Source of the DNA: Okapia johnstoni | Lineage: Eukaryota > Chordata > Mammalia > Artiodactyla > Giraffidae | Length of the DNA stretch: 64,000 nucleotides | NCBI GenBank assembly: GCA_024291935.2 | Contig: CM044322.1 | Coordinates: forward strand, 70,485,405 to 70,549,404 | Direction of reading: 5' to 3' | Part shown: piece by piece, positions 12,223-22,869 of the stretch | Layout of the letters: each line of letters begins with the position of its first letter | Numbering within the stretch: the stretch's first letter is position 1 | Translations under genes and position numbers: made by a program | The notes under the pieces: generated by a model | Told to the model about the DNA's origin: nothing | What the model saw: the letters and a program-made list of their open reading frames with translations, nothing else | Database searches by the model: none

Positions 12223-15200
12223 AGCTGCTGCAAAATAGGAAACTGGCCGCTTTGCCAGAGAAGCTCCGAGCAGCCTTGACCCCAGGGGAAGCCTCAAGCA
12301 GGTGGAAGCGAAGGCGGACCCTTCCAAGCCCAGGATGGAGTCAGTCCTGGGATCCCAGGACCTGAGGCTAGAGCCATGTCTGTGGGAGTGCAGCCAGGAG
12401 CTGAGTCCTCTGCCCTCCACCCACTCCCAGCATCCCTCTGGGCCCTTCCGCTGGGAGGCCCCCTGCCGTTGAGGAGCGTGGTGGAGAGACAGGGACGCGG
12501 AGCAGATGTCTGTCCTCACCTCAGTGGGCTGCGGGCGTGTGTGCCCTGCCCCACTCTCCTCCACAATGGAGAGCAGCCTTCCTTCCAGCTGGGCTCAGCT
12601 CCGCTCAGCCTGCCTCACTCGCCTCCACTGTGCCTCCTCAACGGCAGCTCAGATATGGTGGGTCCTCAGGGACTGCCCTCCAGGCCCAGACTGAGGAACC
12701 CCTTTCCTGCACTAAACCGAGCCCCTCCTTTGTTCTCCCGTCTTCTCACCTCACTCACCTGCCCCTTCCTTCTCTTCTCAGAAGCCATAGATGGGGGATG
12801 CTTGCATGTGGTGCCTTTAGGGGATACTCTGATACTCTCCTGGATGTGTCCCCTAATCCTATCTTCAGGGTCAGAATCTATCCCCATTCCCAGCCTGTTT
12901 CCAGGAGGTAGGAAGCAAACAAAAAACAGTTTCCTTCCTTCTCTGCCTCCCTTCCTCTGTCCTCTCATTTTGATGAAACCTGGGCTTCTGTCACTGTGCC
13001 TGGACCTCTCAGGTGCTAGAGGGTCACACACAGTGAAGCCAGCAGCTGAGGCACGTTAAGCAGATTCTGTGTCTTGAGCAAGTCTGCTGTCTACTTCGTC
13101 ACTGGAACAACTCAGCCCAGGAACACAGCCTGCATCCAGGGACAAAATAACCTTGCTGACACATAACAAGTGACCGGGGTAGAGGAGGTCTGGGTCAGCA
13201 CAGAAGGGGCTGTGCATCCTCTACTTGCAATGTGGCCATCACTGGGTAGTGGGGGAGCGCAGGAGACCTCTGCTGTCTCCTCTGGAAGCAAGGGCACATG
13301 CCATCCTGGCAGCCTTTGTCCCGCCCACTCCCACTCTCAGGGGCATTTCCTGGGCTTTGAGCAGGTTTGGTGGCATCCAGGTCCTCTTTGCAAGGCTAGA
13401 GCACAGCTTAAGATCTCTTTCCTCCCAGCCTCCAGCCCCCTCCTTTGCCCTCACCACCGAGCTCCAGCCCTCTACAATCTGTTATTTCCTTTTATATCCA
13501 AAGAATTATAAACAGAAGTCCTTCCCTTGAGGAAGGAGCAATAGTGGCCACTGGGGTCACGAGGGACAGAAGAAAACCTCCCCGGTTCTTCGGCCTCTTA
13601 AACAGTAGAGGCCTCAGATGAGGCAAAGAGATGGTAAGGAAAGCTTCCCAGAGTTCCTGGGTATGAGGCCACAGAGCCCTCCTGGTGGCCAGGGACAACT
13701 CTAACAGTTGCCTGCGAGGATGCAGCCCCAGTGAAGTCACTTCTGTGGCGGAGGATGAAATTGTATCCCTAAAGACCGAGGTGTTGGGTGTCCTGTCCTG
13801 ACCACATGGGTTGACCTGGAGGAAAGGTCAGGAGAGTGGGGAACACGCGGAAGGGGTGGTGAACGAGAGCTTCTCTGCTCTCAGGCCCGGCAGGGATTTC
13901 AGCTGCAGGGGTTTGGCCCTGAGCCGGTTTGGGGAGAGCTGCTTCCCCTAGGGGATCTCTGTTGGCTCTGGAGGGATACTGGATACCTTGAGCCCCTGCT
14001 CTGGAAACATGGAGAGGTCCCAAGGTCATGGCCCAGCTGTGCCTGCAGACAGCTGCCCTTGGCCGCGCCTCCAAGCCGTGGCCCCTTTTTCATCCCGGGC
14101 TAAGGTTGAGGTCAACACGGCAGCTGAGCAGGAGGCGGTGGCAGCTTCCCGGCAGCTCAACCCACAGTCCCTTAGTTTCCATCTCAGGGAAACGGGGACT
14201 TCGCTCCTCTCAGAGCCTCAAAGGTGAGCCCATGGCACAGCTTTCACGCCAAAAGGCAGAAGCAGCCCCGGCATCCACAGACCATGCTCCCCAGGCAGCG
14301 GACTTGGAGTCCAGACTCTTTTTCCTCCTGTTCTTTTGCGGGGGTCTGGCCTCCTTGCATCCGTCCCTAAGTCTCACTCCTTCCCAGAGATCGGGTTTTA
14401 CCGTTGTGTCCTCCCTGTTTCTAATTCCCTCCAGTCCAGCATCCTCTCCCAGACCCTACCTTGAGGAGAGGCCAGGAGTGATGGTTCTGAGAGGGGTTGG
14501 GCCTCCTGGTCTTGCCGTGTGGCATGAGTCCTTGTAGACACATGGGAGACCTTAGTGTCCCGTCTGTAAAAGGGAGACCTCCCCAGGCGCACTTCCCCTC
14601 CATGTGGGCTGTTGAGTGGCAGGATAAAGAGATGTGAAGGGTGCTCGAGGCTCCCATGACTTAAATGTTGTCTGGGACCCTGGCAGGAGGACCCCGAGGG
14701 GTCTTTTTTCTTGTCTCAGGTCTTTTTTTTTTTTTTAGAATGTCATTTCCTTCTCTGGAGCATATGAGTCAATGGGACAATACAGAGAGATTATTATTTT
14801 TTGAGGGAAAAAGCAGTAATTTAACTAAGTACGGTATGCATGAGGTAGCACTATGGGGTGCAAAGAGCATTGAGCTGGGAACCAGGACTCCTGGATTCTA
14901 GCCCTGCTTGGTCACAGACAATGGTGTGGCCTTAGGCTAATTATGTTCTGTTTCTGGGATTCCATTTCCTCAACTGTAAACAGAGAACTGCACTAATGTC
15001 CTCTGAGTCCCCTCCAGAGTCCAGGGTTCTGTGGGTCTGAGAGGTTGAAGGTCAGTGGGGATCAGCGCTGTGGAACCAGAGCCCTTGCAGATTTCCTGTG
15101 CCCCCGCTGGTGTGCTATGTCCATGTAGCAAATATGGGGAGGGTGGATGGGAGTGATAAGGTGGACCTAAGAAAAGGTGGGGGACGGAGGAAAAGCCAAG

Positions 15201-15489
15201 GCAGCCAGAGCTGCTAGAATCCTGCCCACCACGCCCCCCAGTACCCTCCTGCTCAGAGCCAGGGCACCCCGCAGTTCTGTCTCCTTCCTGTAGCCAGGAC
15301 TCCAATTCCAGGCCTTGTCAGGGCCATCCCAAGTGCCACTTTTGTGCACGCTCTCTCTCATACACACACACACCTTGCAGATGGGTCTCAAGGGTCTGCT
15401 CCCTGCCGCAGTTTATGTAACCATTTGCACAGCTGCTGGTGAGCCCATCTCCAAGCTGACTGACCTGCCCCATGTTATTACCTTGCCTT
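12223..15489. other. Non-coding stretch with one MIR relic
   Basis: No supported gene. A MIR relic lies at 14.85-15.00 kb. Open frames such as the 227-codon plus-strand frame at 12.38-13.06 kb are pyrimidine-rich, lack domains and overlap other frames equally long, so I do not call them. Confidence 0.55.
14850..15000 (+). repeat. MIR SINE relic
   Basis: The sense MIR core is seen in order: 'gcattgagctgggaaccaggactcctggattctagccctgc', then 'tgtggccttaggctaatt' and 'tttcctcaactgtaaa'. It is diverged and lacks a visible target duplication. Confidence 0.75.
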
Positions 15490-15626
15490 CTGCATTGGAG
15501 AAGGAAATGGCAACCCACTCCAGTGTTCTTGCCTGGAAAATCCCAGGGACGGCGGAGCCTGGTGGGCTGCCATCTTTGGGGTCGCACAGAGTCGGACACG
15601 ACTGAAGCGACGCAGCAGCAGCAGCT
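15490..15626 (+). mobile_element. Bov-A SINE monomer
   Basis: This sense-strand Bov-A unit starts at 'tgcattggagaaggaaatgg' and passes through 'ccactccag', 'gcctggaaaatcc' and 'gagcctggtgggctgcc'. It ends with 'gagtcggacacgactgaagcgac' and a short CAG repeat tail. Confidence 0.92.
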
Positions 15627-15639
15627 GCAAGGGGAAGTG

Positions 15640-18600
15640 CCTCAGGCTGCAATCTGCTGTCTACAGACTTGAACGTGCATTTCACCCAGCGCTCTGGGAT
15701 GTGGGATGGGCTGACCTTCGATGGAGAGCTGTGGCCCGCATCTCCCACCACTCCACCATGGCTGACTCCTGATCTCGGCAGCCTGTTTCCTCTCTCCTGG
15801 CTTCCAAGAAAGGTGGTGACAAGACCCATTTCCTCCCTACCTCATAGGAAGGCGTACATTATATCAGATGTGCCCAGGTGTGGCTTGAACTTTTGCAGAC
15901 AGACACTTGGTTCACAGCCATGAAGATGGGCTTTCACCAGAGAAGGAAATCTCAGGCTGCTGGATTTGGTGGACTCCTTGGCATGCTGGTCTAGAAAGCG
16001 TGGTGTTCACTGTGAAGATGGCTGCTGTATCCAGCAGGTGATGAAGCTGACACCACCACCAGAACCAAGAACCAGAATCTGTTCCCAAAGAGCGAACACT
16101 CCACTGCTCAGACACAGAAACAAGAGTAAGTGATAGCGGTCCTGCCCTCACCCTGCTCCTGACACACAGCTCCCTAAGGCCAAAGCACTGAACAACGGAG
16201 GGACAGGGGAGTTAACCATTTACCCCCAGGTCAGTGTGCACTGCACTGGCTGTTGTGGCCAGTCCTGCCTGGGATCAGAACCACAGACCGTGAAGACTAA
16301 ACAGTAACCTTGGCAGTTCACAGGGGAGCCCAGAAGGTCAGGACCGTCCACCAGGAGGATGGAGTGTGGGGGCTACCCTGGACTTGTTATACTGAGGAAG
16401 AAATTAAAAAATCCAAGCGCCCCCAAACTGGGCAGTCCAGGCTCTGGCGGAAACCTCAGGCTCTGGAGTTCAGGGGTTTCCTAGCGTGTGACTCCTGTCT
16501 GTCTCCCTCCCCTTGGGCAGCCTCCCCTTCTCCCTCTGCCCATCCCTGAGTTCCATGAGAGAGGTGGGAGGCAGGCTGGAGGGGGAGATGGCGGGACCCA
16601 GAGATCCTCAGGACTCGCCCAGCCTCTGTTGCCATGGCAATGCTGCTATTTTTATCCCATTGTTCATGCTGCTCAAAGCTCTGACTTTCTCTGTTCCAGA
16701 GAGAGGCCAGGCTGGCTTCTGCCCTCATCCTTCACTGCAGCACTTTCTCCCAGAGGCCTGGCAGGGGAAAGCAGAATGGAGGAAACAAAATCCCGCTGGG
16801 TCACCCCTCAACCAGGGAGACTGTCTGACAGCAGTTTGCCTCTGCACTTTCGAGCCTTTGGTTTTCTAGCTGGCTTAGGCACTCAGTTTTATGTTTCCGG
16901 TGAGATCAAAACTCCCCATGGTCTCCCTGAGAGGCTGCTCTAGGGAAAAATGGAAGAGCTGCTGCTTGCAATGAGTTTTTCCCACAAAGTTATGACACTG
17001 GGGTTGCTGTCCTTCTTGGGAAAACCAGAGCTGGTTCTGAAGAATGTCCTGTTGGTACAAGCCCACCCCTGGCCCCTTAAAAGGTGCTGGAGAGCTAAGT
17101 TTGGTTAATTAGCAATCAGATATACTAGACATCACTTGGGAACCTAAAGCTTCCTCCCTTTCCTCTGCCCCTCCACCAAAGAACTGGGCCAACTGGGCTT
17201 CATACCTTTGTCCAGTTTTTATGCCCAAAGCCAGTTAGCATATGTTCTCTAGTCTGGGTTTGTCTCCTTCTCTCCCCCTAGCCCCTCAACAGCTGTCTCT
17301 CTCCAGAGGCTTGAAGTCTTAAACTTTGATGATGCTCTTGAAGGCTGGGTTTAATGAAAAGCTTTTTTAGCCTCTCTTCCCTGGCCCAGCCTCTGGTCCT
17401 CTTCCTACACCCCACCCACTCCCGTGGCAAGGTACCCCTGAGAGCCAATGGTGCTAACGTTCCGCACTGATACTCTTTGAAGTCCAGTGAGATTTGAACC
17501 CTTCAGCTGGGGTAGTTGGGTTCAGAGGGAGCATTTCATGCATGTCCTTAAGATCATGATCCTGGAGAGAGGTCCAGGTCTTAACCCAGTAAAGTATAAT
17601 CATATTATGTCAGACTCCTGCACTGAGGTGAACTGACTCCTGGATGGCTAATTTTTCTAGGGTGGCTGGGACCCATTCACCTAGCCTCTAATGGGTTTCA
17701 TTTTGGCTCAAGATGCATGGTTTCCACAATCTATGCACCTGGAGTAAGCACTTTTCTGGTTGCCTCTTAAAGCATGCCAGCAAATGCTGCTCTGTTAATT
17801 GCTGTAATAAACAGACTTTTATTATATCCCTTTGCAGTAAATGAATTATGTTGTCAGGGTTGATGGGGCATCCATGTTTATTTCACACTGTAATACACTG
17901 CAGCAGCAAAAGCTAAGCATTTATTTCCACCAGCTCTGTTGGGGAGAAGGGAGACTGGGAAAAAGAGGAGCATGAACATAAAGTAAAGTAATGGGGTCCA
18001 GGAGGAGGCTTTGGGAGACGCACAGAGCCCTGGGGCCGTGGACCTCACTTGTGCTATCTAGAAATTGGAGGAAGGTAGGCCTTCTCCCTCCGAGCACCTC
18101 AGAGAAATAGTGGGATAAAGCTGGCTGGAGGAGACGAAGTGGAGAACAGGAGGAGTCCTTTGGGACTACAGTATGATCACGCAGGTATGAAGGTGCTTTT
18201 ATTTTTTACAAGAGAAATAAAGACCTTTTGGTGTACTTCTTGGGACTATTGACAGGACAAATGGGAATTTTCAGACTTACAAGGAGAGAAAGATGCAATA
18301 ATATTGGAACAAGAATGATTATATCATACGCTATGTGAATTATATATCAATAAAACTGTCTTTTAAAAGGATTATTATATCATAACTCCACTTTGATTAG
18401 AAGGCCAGCAATTTCAAGACACCACTGAAGCAAGAGGCTCTGAGGGGGCCAGAGAGCTAGAGCCATCAGGTCTCACCCAGAGCAAGCCTCCTGTGAGGCC
18501 CAGGGTGGCTGGGGCAGGGTGGGGCTGAAGTGTCTCCGGTTGCTGCAGGTTGGAGAGCGGACTGAATGCTCTGGGGCAGCCCGCCTCTTCTCCTGGCGCA

Positions 18601-19950
18601 GCCACTGCAGTGCTAGAAACAGGCATGCAACAGTGGTTGCTGATGGTCTGGGATAAATAAATGCCCCACGCCTCTCAGCCTTCAGGAGTCAGCTGGAGTG
18701 TCAGCTTCTGCTTTCAGAATCCCAGTCCTCACCCCTCGTGTGGGGAAATGTGTGTGGTGCACCGCTGTCTATTAATCTGTCCCATCAGACTTGAGTTCTG
18801 ACTGTGCGAGGCCCTCGGGGAAGAGCAGTAGGAGAAACACAGGGAAATCACACACTGTCCGGGCCCTTGAGGAACTCACAATTTAATAAAACAGAAAGAC
18901 TTGAAGGATGCAAGATGCAGGGCACAAGCAAAGTGCTTTGAGGCTTCAGGGGCCTGAGAGGGGCCTCCAAATACTCTCAACTGTTTGGAGAGTGGGGAGG
19001 GATCAGGCAAGGCTTCACAGTGGAGGTGGACTTCCAGCTGAGATTTGAAGGATGGAGAGGAAGGCATGCTCAAAGCACAGATCCCAGGACCCCTCTCTCT
19101 TTGCCAGCATCTAGGACATTTGCCCATGGTTGTATACACATGCAGTGACCTTGCAAACAAGTGCCATACAGAGCCTCTACTGTCACAGGTGGGCCCTGTT
19201 GCTCCCAAATTCCTTTCCTTTTCAGGAGTCTGACATTTCTTCCTCTTCAGGCTTTGACTCCCTGAGGCTTGTCCTCCAGGAGGAAGGGAACCCTGGGCAG
19301 TTATCAGTCGTTTGCCCCACAGCATCAGAGAATACATCGGGCTCTCTCCAGGAGCAGGTTTCACTCGGATGGGAACGTCAGTGGACATCTGGTCCCAGAG
19401 TGGCAGGGGCTGGTGGTCGTGGGGGGCACCTGGCGGGGAAGAGGGACGAAGCAAAGGGTGGCTGGGAGCTCTGACAATGAGCTTCCCCCATGGCACGGTT
19501 CTGCCGCCAAGGCATGCAGTCCATGCACACTTGAGCTCCTTCACTCTCTAGACCTCCTCCTTCCTTTCCCCTCCCTCTTATTTTCTCTCTCCAAGTACTT
19601 TCCCCCCAGCTTCCTTCCAAAGGATGTCCCATCATGTCCCAGCACACTGCTGGGGTCCAGGAGACTGGGGAGAGAGGCGTGAGTTGCCTGTCGTATAGCT
19701 GCTGTGTTTTTGTCCCTGCCCTGCCCCAGCTAAGATGCTTGTTGGTGGCCAGGATGACGCGTGACTTCATCTATCTGAATTCCAGTTTACCTCCTCACGG
19801 AATGGGTGGATCTCTGCCTCCACTTCCCTTCCTCTCAGCTGGCTATGGGGGCAAGATCGTAAGACTTGGGGTCTGATCTCAGTTCTCTTCACTAGCTGTG
19901 GCAGCCCAGAGAACTCAGTCACCCCACCCCTGTTTTCCATATGTAAAATG
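15640..19950. other. Non-coding stretch up to the C-rich tract
   Basis: No exon is recognisable. Points of interest are a palindromic RFX-like X-box at 16628-16641, an AT-rich block near 17.76-17.96 kb with many TTAAT/AATAAA words, and a short L1 3'-end-like AT-rich segment near 18.2-18.4 kb. A pyrimidine-rich patch lies at 19.55-19.61 kb. The GC content falls and rises several times without a coding signature. Confidence 0.5.
16622..16660. promoter_or_regulatory. RFX-type X-box palindrome with MEF2-like site
   Basis: GTTGCCATGGCAAT at 16628-16641 contains the perfect 12-bp palindrome TTGCCATGGCAA. This matches the RFX-family X-box pattern of two inverted half-sites. It is followed within 5 bp by CTATTTTTAT, a MEF2-type AT core. 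The motif family is established knowledge; use of this copy is inference. Confidence 0.35.
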
Positions 19951-19951
19951 C

Positions 19952-19952
19952 A

Positions 19953-19984
<32 letters not shown>

Positions 19985-20080
19985 CCTCCCCTCCCCACCC
20001 CCCTCCCTCCCCTCCCCCTCCCCCCTCCCCCTCCCCCCCCTCCCCCCCCCCCCCCCCTCCCCTCCCCTCTCCCCACCCTC

Positions 20081-20153
<73 letters not shown>

Positions 20154-20243
20154 CCTTCCCCTCCCCCCCCTCCCCCCCCCCCCCCTCCCCCCCCCTCCCT
20201 CTCCCCCTCCCCCCCCCCCCTCCCCCCCCCTCCCCCCCCCCCC

Positions 20244-20287
<44 letters not shown>

Positions 20288-20537
20288 CCCCCCCCCCCCC
20301 CCCCCCCCCCCCTCCCCCTCCCCTCCCCTCCCCCTCCCCCCCCCCCCCCCCCCCCCCCCACCCCTCTAACTTCTTATTCTCCCCTCCCCTCCCCCACCCC
20401 CCCCCCCCCCCCCCCGCCCCCCGATCATCGGATCCCCCGATCCATCGAGGACCCCCCACCCCCTCTCCTCCCCCCTCCCCCCCCCTCCCCCCCCCCCCCC
20501 CCCTCCCCCCCCTGGCCCCCTATCCCCCCCCCCCCCC

Positions 20538-20577
<40 letters not shown>

Positions 20578-20630
20578 CCCCCCCCCCTCCCCCCCCTCCC
20601 CCCCCCCCCCCCCCTCCCCCCCCCCCTCCC
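19952..20630. repeat. 679-bp near-pure C/T tract (probable assembly artefact or extreme homopurine-homopyrimidine repeat)
   Basis: The plus strand is almost entirely C with scattered single or double T, and includes C runs of 40 or more bases. It has no consistent repeat unit. The few interruptions are at 20362-20386 (a short TTCTTATT-bearing segment), 20416-20452 (GATC/ATCG words) and 20514-20522. The right edge passes straight into CpG-island sequence. A real tract like this would be strongly i-motif/G-quadruplex forming. More likely it is consensus noise from a GC-rich promoter that could not be sequenced. The long Pro-rich (plus) and Gly-rich (minus) open frames over it are composition artefacts. 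Confidence 0.9.
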
Positions 20631-21120
20631 GGCGCTCCCTCCGCCGCACTTCGGGGAGCGTCCTGCAGGCGGCGCTCTCCCGTCGCTGGGGCGCCGGTCG
20701 AGTTGGGGCTGGGGTTGGGAGCGAGGGGTGAGGGGGAGTGTGCGGGGAAAACAGCCCTACGCGCAGCTCACATATTTACATCCGAACTGTCAAAATAGTT
20801 ATTTTTAAGTCGAGCTCCGTCTGCTGTGGGTTTAAAATCGAGCAGGGTAGGGGCGGGGGCGCCCTGCTGGGGAGCGCGGGCGGCGGGCGCGGCGGCGGGC
20901 TGGCGCGCGGAACGGCTCCGGGGCGCGGGGGGCTCCAGGCGCGGGCGCTCTGGGGGGGCTGTGTGTGCCTGGGCCCGGCGCGTGTGGCCGCAGCCCGGTC
21001 CTCTAGCCACTTTGCCCCGAGCTTCGGGAGGCGCGGACACCCAAACCGGTCACGCCTGCCTTCCCAGAGCGGACGGGGAGACCGCGCATCCCCCCCAGCC
21101 AGGATGGAGGTCTGTCCTGT
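20631..21120. promoter_or_regulatory. CpG island, candidate LEMD1 promoter / first exon
   Basis: CpG dinucleotides are dense, for example GGCGGCGCTCTCCCGTCGC near 20.67 kb and repeated GCGCGG near 20.89-20.94 kb. Flanking sequence is CpG-poor. GC boxes of GGGGCGGGG type occur near 20.85 kb. Potential 5' splice donors are GTGAGG near 20.73 kb and GTAGGG near 20.85 kb. It lies about 12 kb upstream of the LEMD1 start codon on the same side as MIR135B, and the start-codon exon begins with a short 5' UTR piece, so a separate upstream non-coding exon is required. Assignment to LEMD1 is inference; a divergent non-coding transcript could also start here. Confidence 0.6.
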
Positions 21121-22050
21121 GCGCACCGTCGCCTGGGAAGGAGAGTCCCCCTGCCCCAACCCCTGATAACTTCAGCCCCGAACTTAGCAACCATCGCCCC
21201 TCCTAGCTGCATTTTGCACCCATCCGAGCTCTAAAGCAAGATCTCTGGGGCTCCAGATCCAGGGGTCATTTTGAGGACCCTCCCCCCCCACACACACGGG
21301 CATCCACAGTACAGCCACTCCCGGACAAGAAGGTGCTGGTCAGCGTTTGGACGGGCCTGAAGCTAAGGCCCGTTGGATCTGCAAGCAGTGGAGAGAGTGA
21401 CTTCGCCTTAAATGTCAGATGTCAATGGCAAGAATGAATTTTTTCTCGGCAAAGTGAGGGGCCTGCGGGTTTGACGCTTGTGACGCTTTTTTTCTGGCTT
21501 GCTCTCTCAGGGGCAGTGGGATTTGAGACAGACGCTGGCTGGCTCTGCTGCCATCAATATGTGTCCCAGTCCCGTCCAACGTCTGCTCTGTAATGAGTGC
21601 TGTTTGGGAATGTCACCTCTGCTGATGGGAAGGCGGCCCTGAGCACAGCCGGAGCCGCCTCTCCGTCTTCATTAGGCAGCCCGCAGCCTGGCTGCCCGCC
21701 GCCCTCGCTGGGTGACGGATGAGGGCGACGAGGAGTCAGGGCAGCAGCCTCCTGCTGTCCAGGATTCATTCCCAGACGATGACCCCATTGCCGTCCCTGC
21801 CGACCCCCCTCCCCTGATAGACAGCTGGAAAGAAAGGCCCTTCTAGGACAAGGTGCTGCAAGGACAGAGAGAATCGCCAGAAATCGGCACAAGAAAGTGG
21901 AGTCATTTCCGAGAACAGACACATGCCCTAACCACTGTAGTCTCCTGTCTAGATTGCTTTTTCGGGTCTTCCCCTCCCCTGCCCAGCTGTCTTCAGAGGC
22001 CACATTTTATGTCCTTTCTAATAAATCTGTTCATCATGCACAAGTCACGG
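21121..22050. other. Non-coding shore downstream of the CpG island
   Basis: GC content declines gradually across this stretch. No repeat or exon is recognised with confidence. A pyrimidine tract ending in a possible 3' splice site (GCTCTCTCAG|GGGC) is at about 21.50-21.51 kb, which could accept a non-coding exon, but nothing else supports it. Confidence 0.4.
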
Positions 22051-22061
22051 GATAAGGGTAT

Positions 22062-22190
22062 GAAAATGAAAGTGAAGTCGCTCAGTCGTGTCTGACTGTT
22101 TGCGACCCCATGACTGTAGCCTACCAGGCTCCTCTGTCCATGGGATTTTCCAGGCAAGAATATTGCAGTGGGGTGCCATTGCCTTCTCCA
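22062..22190 (-). mobile_element. Bov-A SINE monomer (part of compound insertion)
   Basis: This is a reverse-orientation Bov-A unit, from 'gaaagtgaagtcgctcagtc' to 'ccattgccttctcca'. No target duplication flanks the SINE alone. Instead gataagggtat at 22051-22061 recurs at 22859-22869, beyond the neighbouring BovB fragment. This suggests that SINE, spacer and BovB entered together. Confidence 0.85.
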
Positions 22191-22324
22191 CATAGATAGC
22201 TAGCACATAGCTAGTTAGCACAGGGCTATTAAGAAAAGCAACTTATTGACTTCACAACTGACTGTAGACTGATTAAAGCTAAATTTCTAAAATTAAAATA
22301 AAAAACAAACAAAAACTTTTAACA

Positions 22325-22854
22325 TTCAGTTCAGTTCAGTGGCTCAGTCGTGTCTGACTCTTTGCGACCCCATGAATCGCAGCACGCCAGGCCTCCCTGT
22401 CCATCACCAACTCCCGGAGTTTACCCAAACCCATGTCCATCGAGTCGGTGATGCCATCCAGCCATCTCATCCTCTGTCGTCCCCTTCTCCTCCCGCCCCC
22501 AATCCTTCCCAGCATCAGGGTCTTTTCCAATGAGTCAACTCTTCGCATCAGGTGGCCAAAGTATTGGAGTTTCAGCTTCAACATCAGTCCTTCCAATGAA
22601 CACCCGGGACTGAACTCCTTTAGGATGGACTGGTTGGATCTCCTTGAAGTCCAAGGGACTCTCAAGGGTCTTCTCCAACACCACAGTTCAAAAGCATCAA
22701 TTCTTCGGCACTCAGCTTTCTTCACCGTCCAACTCTCACATCCATACATGACTACTGGAAAAACCATAGCCTTGACTAGACAGACCTTTGTTGGCAAAGT
22801 AATGTCTCTGCTTTTTAATATGCTATCTAGGTTGGTCATAACTTTCTTTCCAAG
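22325..22854 (-). mobile_element. BovB LINE, 5'-truncated 3' end
   Basis: This is the 3' part of a BovB (RTE-clade) element in reverse orientation. It carries the terminal repeat-like 'cagttcagttcagt' at 22.33 kb. On the minus strand it also has the C-terminal portion of the reverse-transcriptase polyprotein, open for about 167 codons (22839-22336), including '[11 protein letters not shown]'. It is truncated at about 22854. Confidence 0.93.
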
Positions 22855-22869
22855 ATAAGATAAGGGTAT

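Noticed and set aside
12376..13059. 227-codon plus-strand open frame
   Set aside because: Pyrimidine-rich chance frame with several overlapping alternatives and no known family resemblance.
18876..19544. 222-codon minus-strand open frame
   Set aside because: No domain recognised. It extends through repeat-like sequence, and codon composition is not gene-like.
19898..20808. Two overlapping plus-strand proline-rich frames of about 280 codons and glycine-rich minus-strand frames
   Set aside because: They are a by-product of the C/T tract: all three frames stay open because CCC/CCT/TCC codons contain no stop. No domain or plausible start context.
1..21000. Possible CDK18 exons on the minus strand
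   Set aside because: CDK18 is the next protein gene on this side in human, but no kinase motif or CDK18-like peptide is seen. It should lie outside the window.
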